Assembly (NCBI GenBank): GCA_002400905.2 | Contig: NVRQ02000074.1 | Span: forward strand, 1 to 44,721 | Direction of reading: 5' to 3' | Source: Gammaproteobacteria bacterium | Lineage (GTDB): Bacteria > Pseudomonadota > Gammaproteobacteria > GCA-2400775 | Length of the DNA: 44,721 bases | In this document: positions 44,676-44,721 of the stretch, piece after piece | Layout of the letters: the number at the start of each line of letters is the position of its first letter | Position numbering within the stretch: position 1 is the stretch's first letter | The notes under the pieces: generated by a model | Databases searched by the model: none | What the model saw: only the letters and a program-made list of their open reading frames with translations | Told to the model about the DNA's origin: nothing | Made by a program: the position numbers and the translations under genes

Positions 44676-44721
44676 CCTTAGCAGGATCGCCAAACAACTC
44701 TGCTAGTAACCGAGCAACACC
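44653..44721 (-). CDS. hisS: Histidyl-tRNA synthetase, C-terminal end only
   Basis: Twenty-two codons and a TGA are visible, ending GVARLLAELFGDPAKG then RSQLPE. Together with the position immediately upstream of yfgM-bamB-der, this fits the C-terminal anticodon-binding helix of HisS (E. coli ends 'QDSVAAHLRTLLG'), extended by about ten residues. The last six residues and stop are encoded by the inverted-repeat element. The assignment rests mainly on gene order. Confidence 0.6.
   Translation of the reverse strand, partial: GVARLLAELFGDPAKGRSQLPE

Noticed and set aside
1-44721. CRISPR array, prophage, toxin-antitoxin or restriction system
   Set aside because: No regularly spaced direct repeats, cas-like genes, phage structural genes, paired toxin/antitoxin frames or methylase/nuclease pairs were seen; the lone methyltransferase at 38003 is of small-molecule/UbiE type.

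Overview
The window is chromosomal DNA of a gammaproteobacterium. The gene orders truA-trpF-trpB-trpA-accD-folC-dedD-cvpA-purF-(metZ), hisS-yfgM-bamB-der, guaB-guaA next to divergent xseA, and mltF/tadA are all typical of that class, and the first closely resembles Pseudomonas. I would not name a genus. Scattered short inverted-repeat elements (MITE-like) and decayed genes suggest an environmental lineage with many small mobile elements.

Layout. 1-1197: end of an IS256-type element, a GNAT acetyltransferase and a repeat-rich non-coding stretch. 1198-3855: glycerate 2-kinase and metZ; metZ has its own promoter, a SAM-II-type riboswitch and a terminator/antiterminator pair. 4071-8513: a block inserted between metZ and purF, holding a membrane M48 metalloprotease, a dead IS30 copy and small unknown genes. 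8514-17599: the long minus-strand purF...truA housekeeping cluster, with a 153-bp MITE between dedD and cvpA. 17706-18495: a DUF924 pseudogene split by a 212-bp MITE with a 9-bp target duplication. 18509-22206: polyphosphate kinase 2, tRNA-Ser(CGA), mltF, a DUF922 protease-like protein and tadA.

22289-31722 is a tightly overlapping minus-strand operon for an Mrp/Mnh-type multisubunit cation/proton antiporter (mnhE, two tandem-UspA stress proteins, mnhF, mnhG, DUF4040, mnhB, mnhC, a chimeric acetate kinase/phosphoketolase ORF, and three MnhD/NuoN-like channel subunits). There is no full-length MrpA: its C-terminal pieces are carried by the DUF4040 protein and the N-terminal part of MnhB. The chimeric ORF joins an acetate kinase N-terminus in frame to a phosphoketolase C-terminus, and is the strangest coding sequence here.

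31976-36627: guaBA operon with terminator and promoter, and divergent xseA. 36820-39844: CBS-GGDEF diguanylate cyclase, a methyltransferase, a HIT-family pseudogene and a cold-shock protein. 40233-44721: an M23 peptidase, then der, bamB, yfgM and the 3' end of hisS, whose last codons lie inside another 155-bp inverted-repeat element.

No CRISPR array, phage module or recognisable defence system was found. The features most worth follow-up are the SAM-II leader of metZ, the AckA-Xfp chimera inside the antiporter operon, and the MITEs that touch or supply gene ends.
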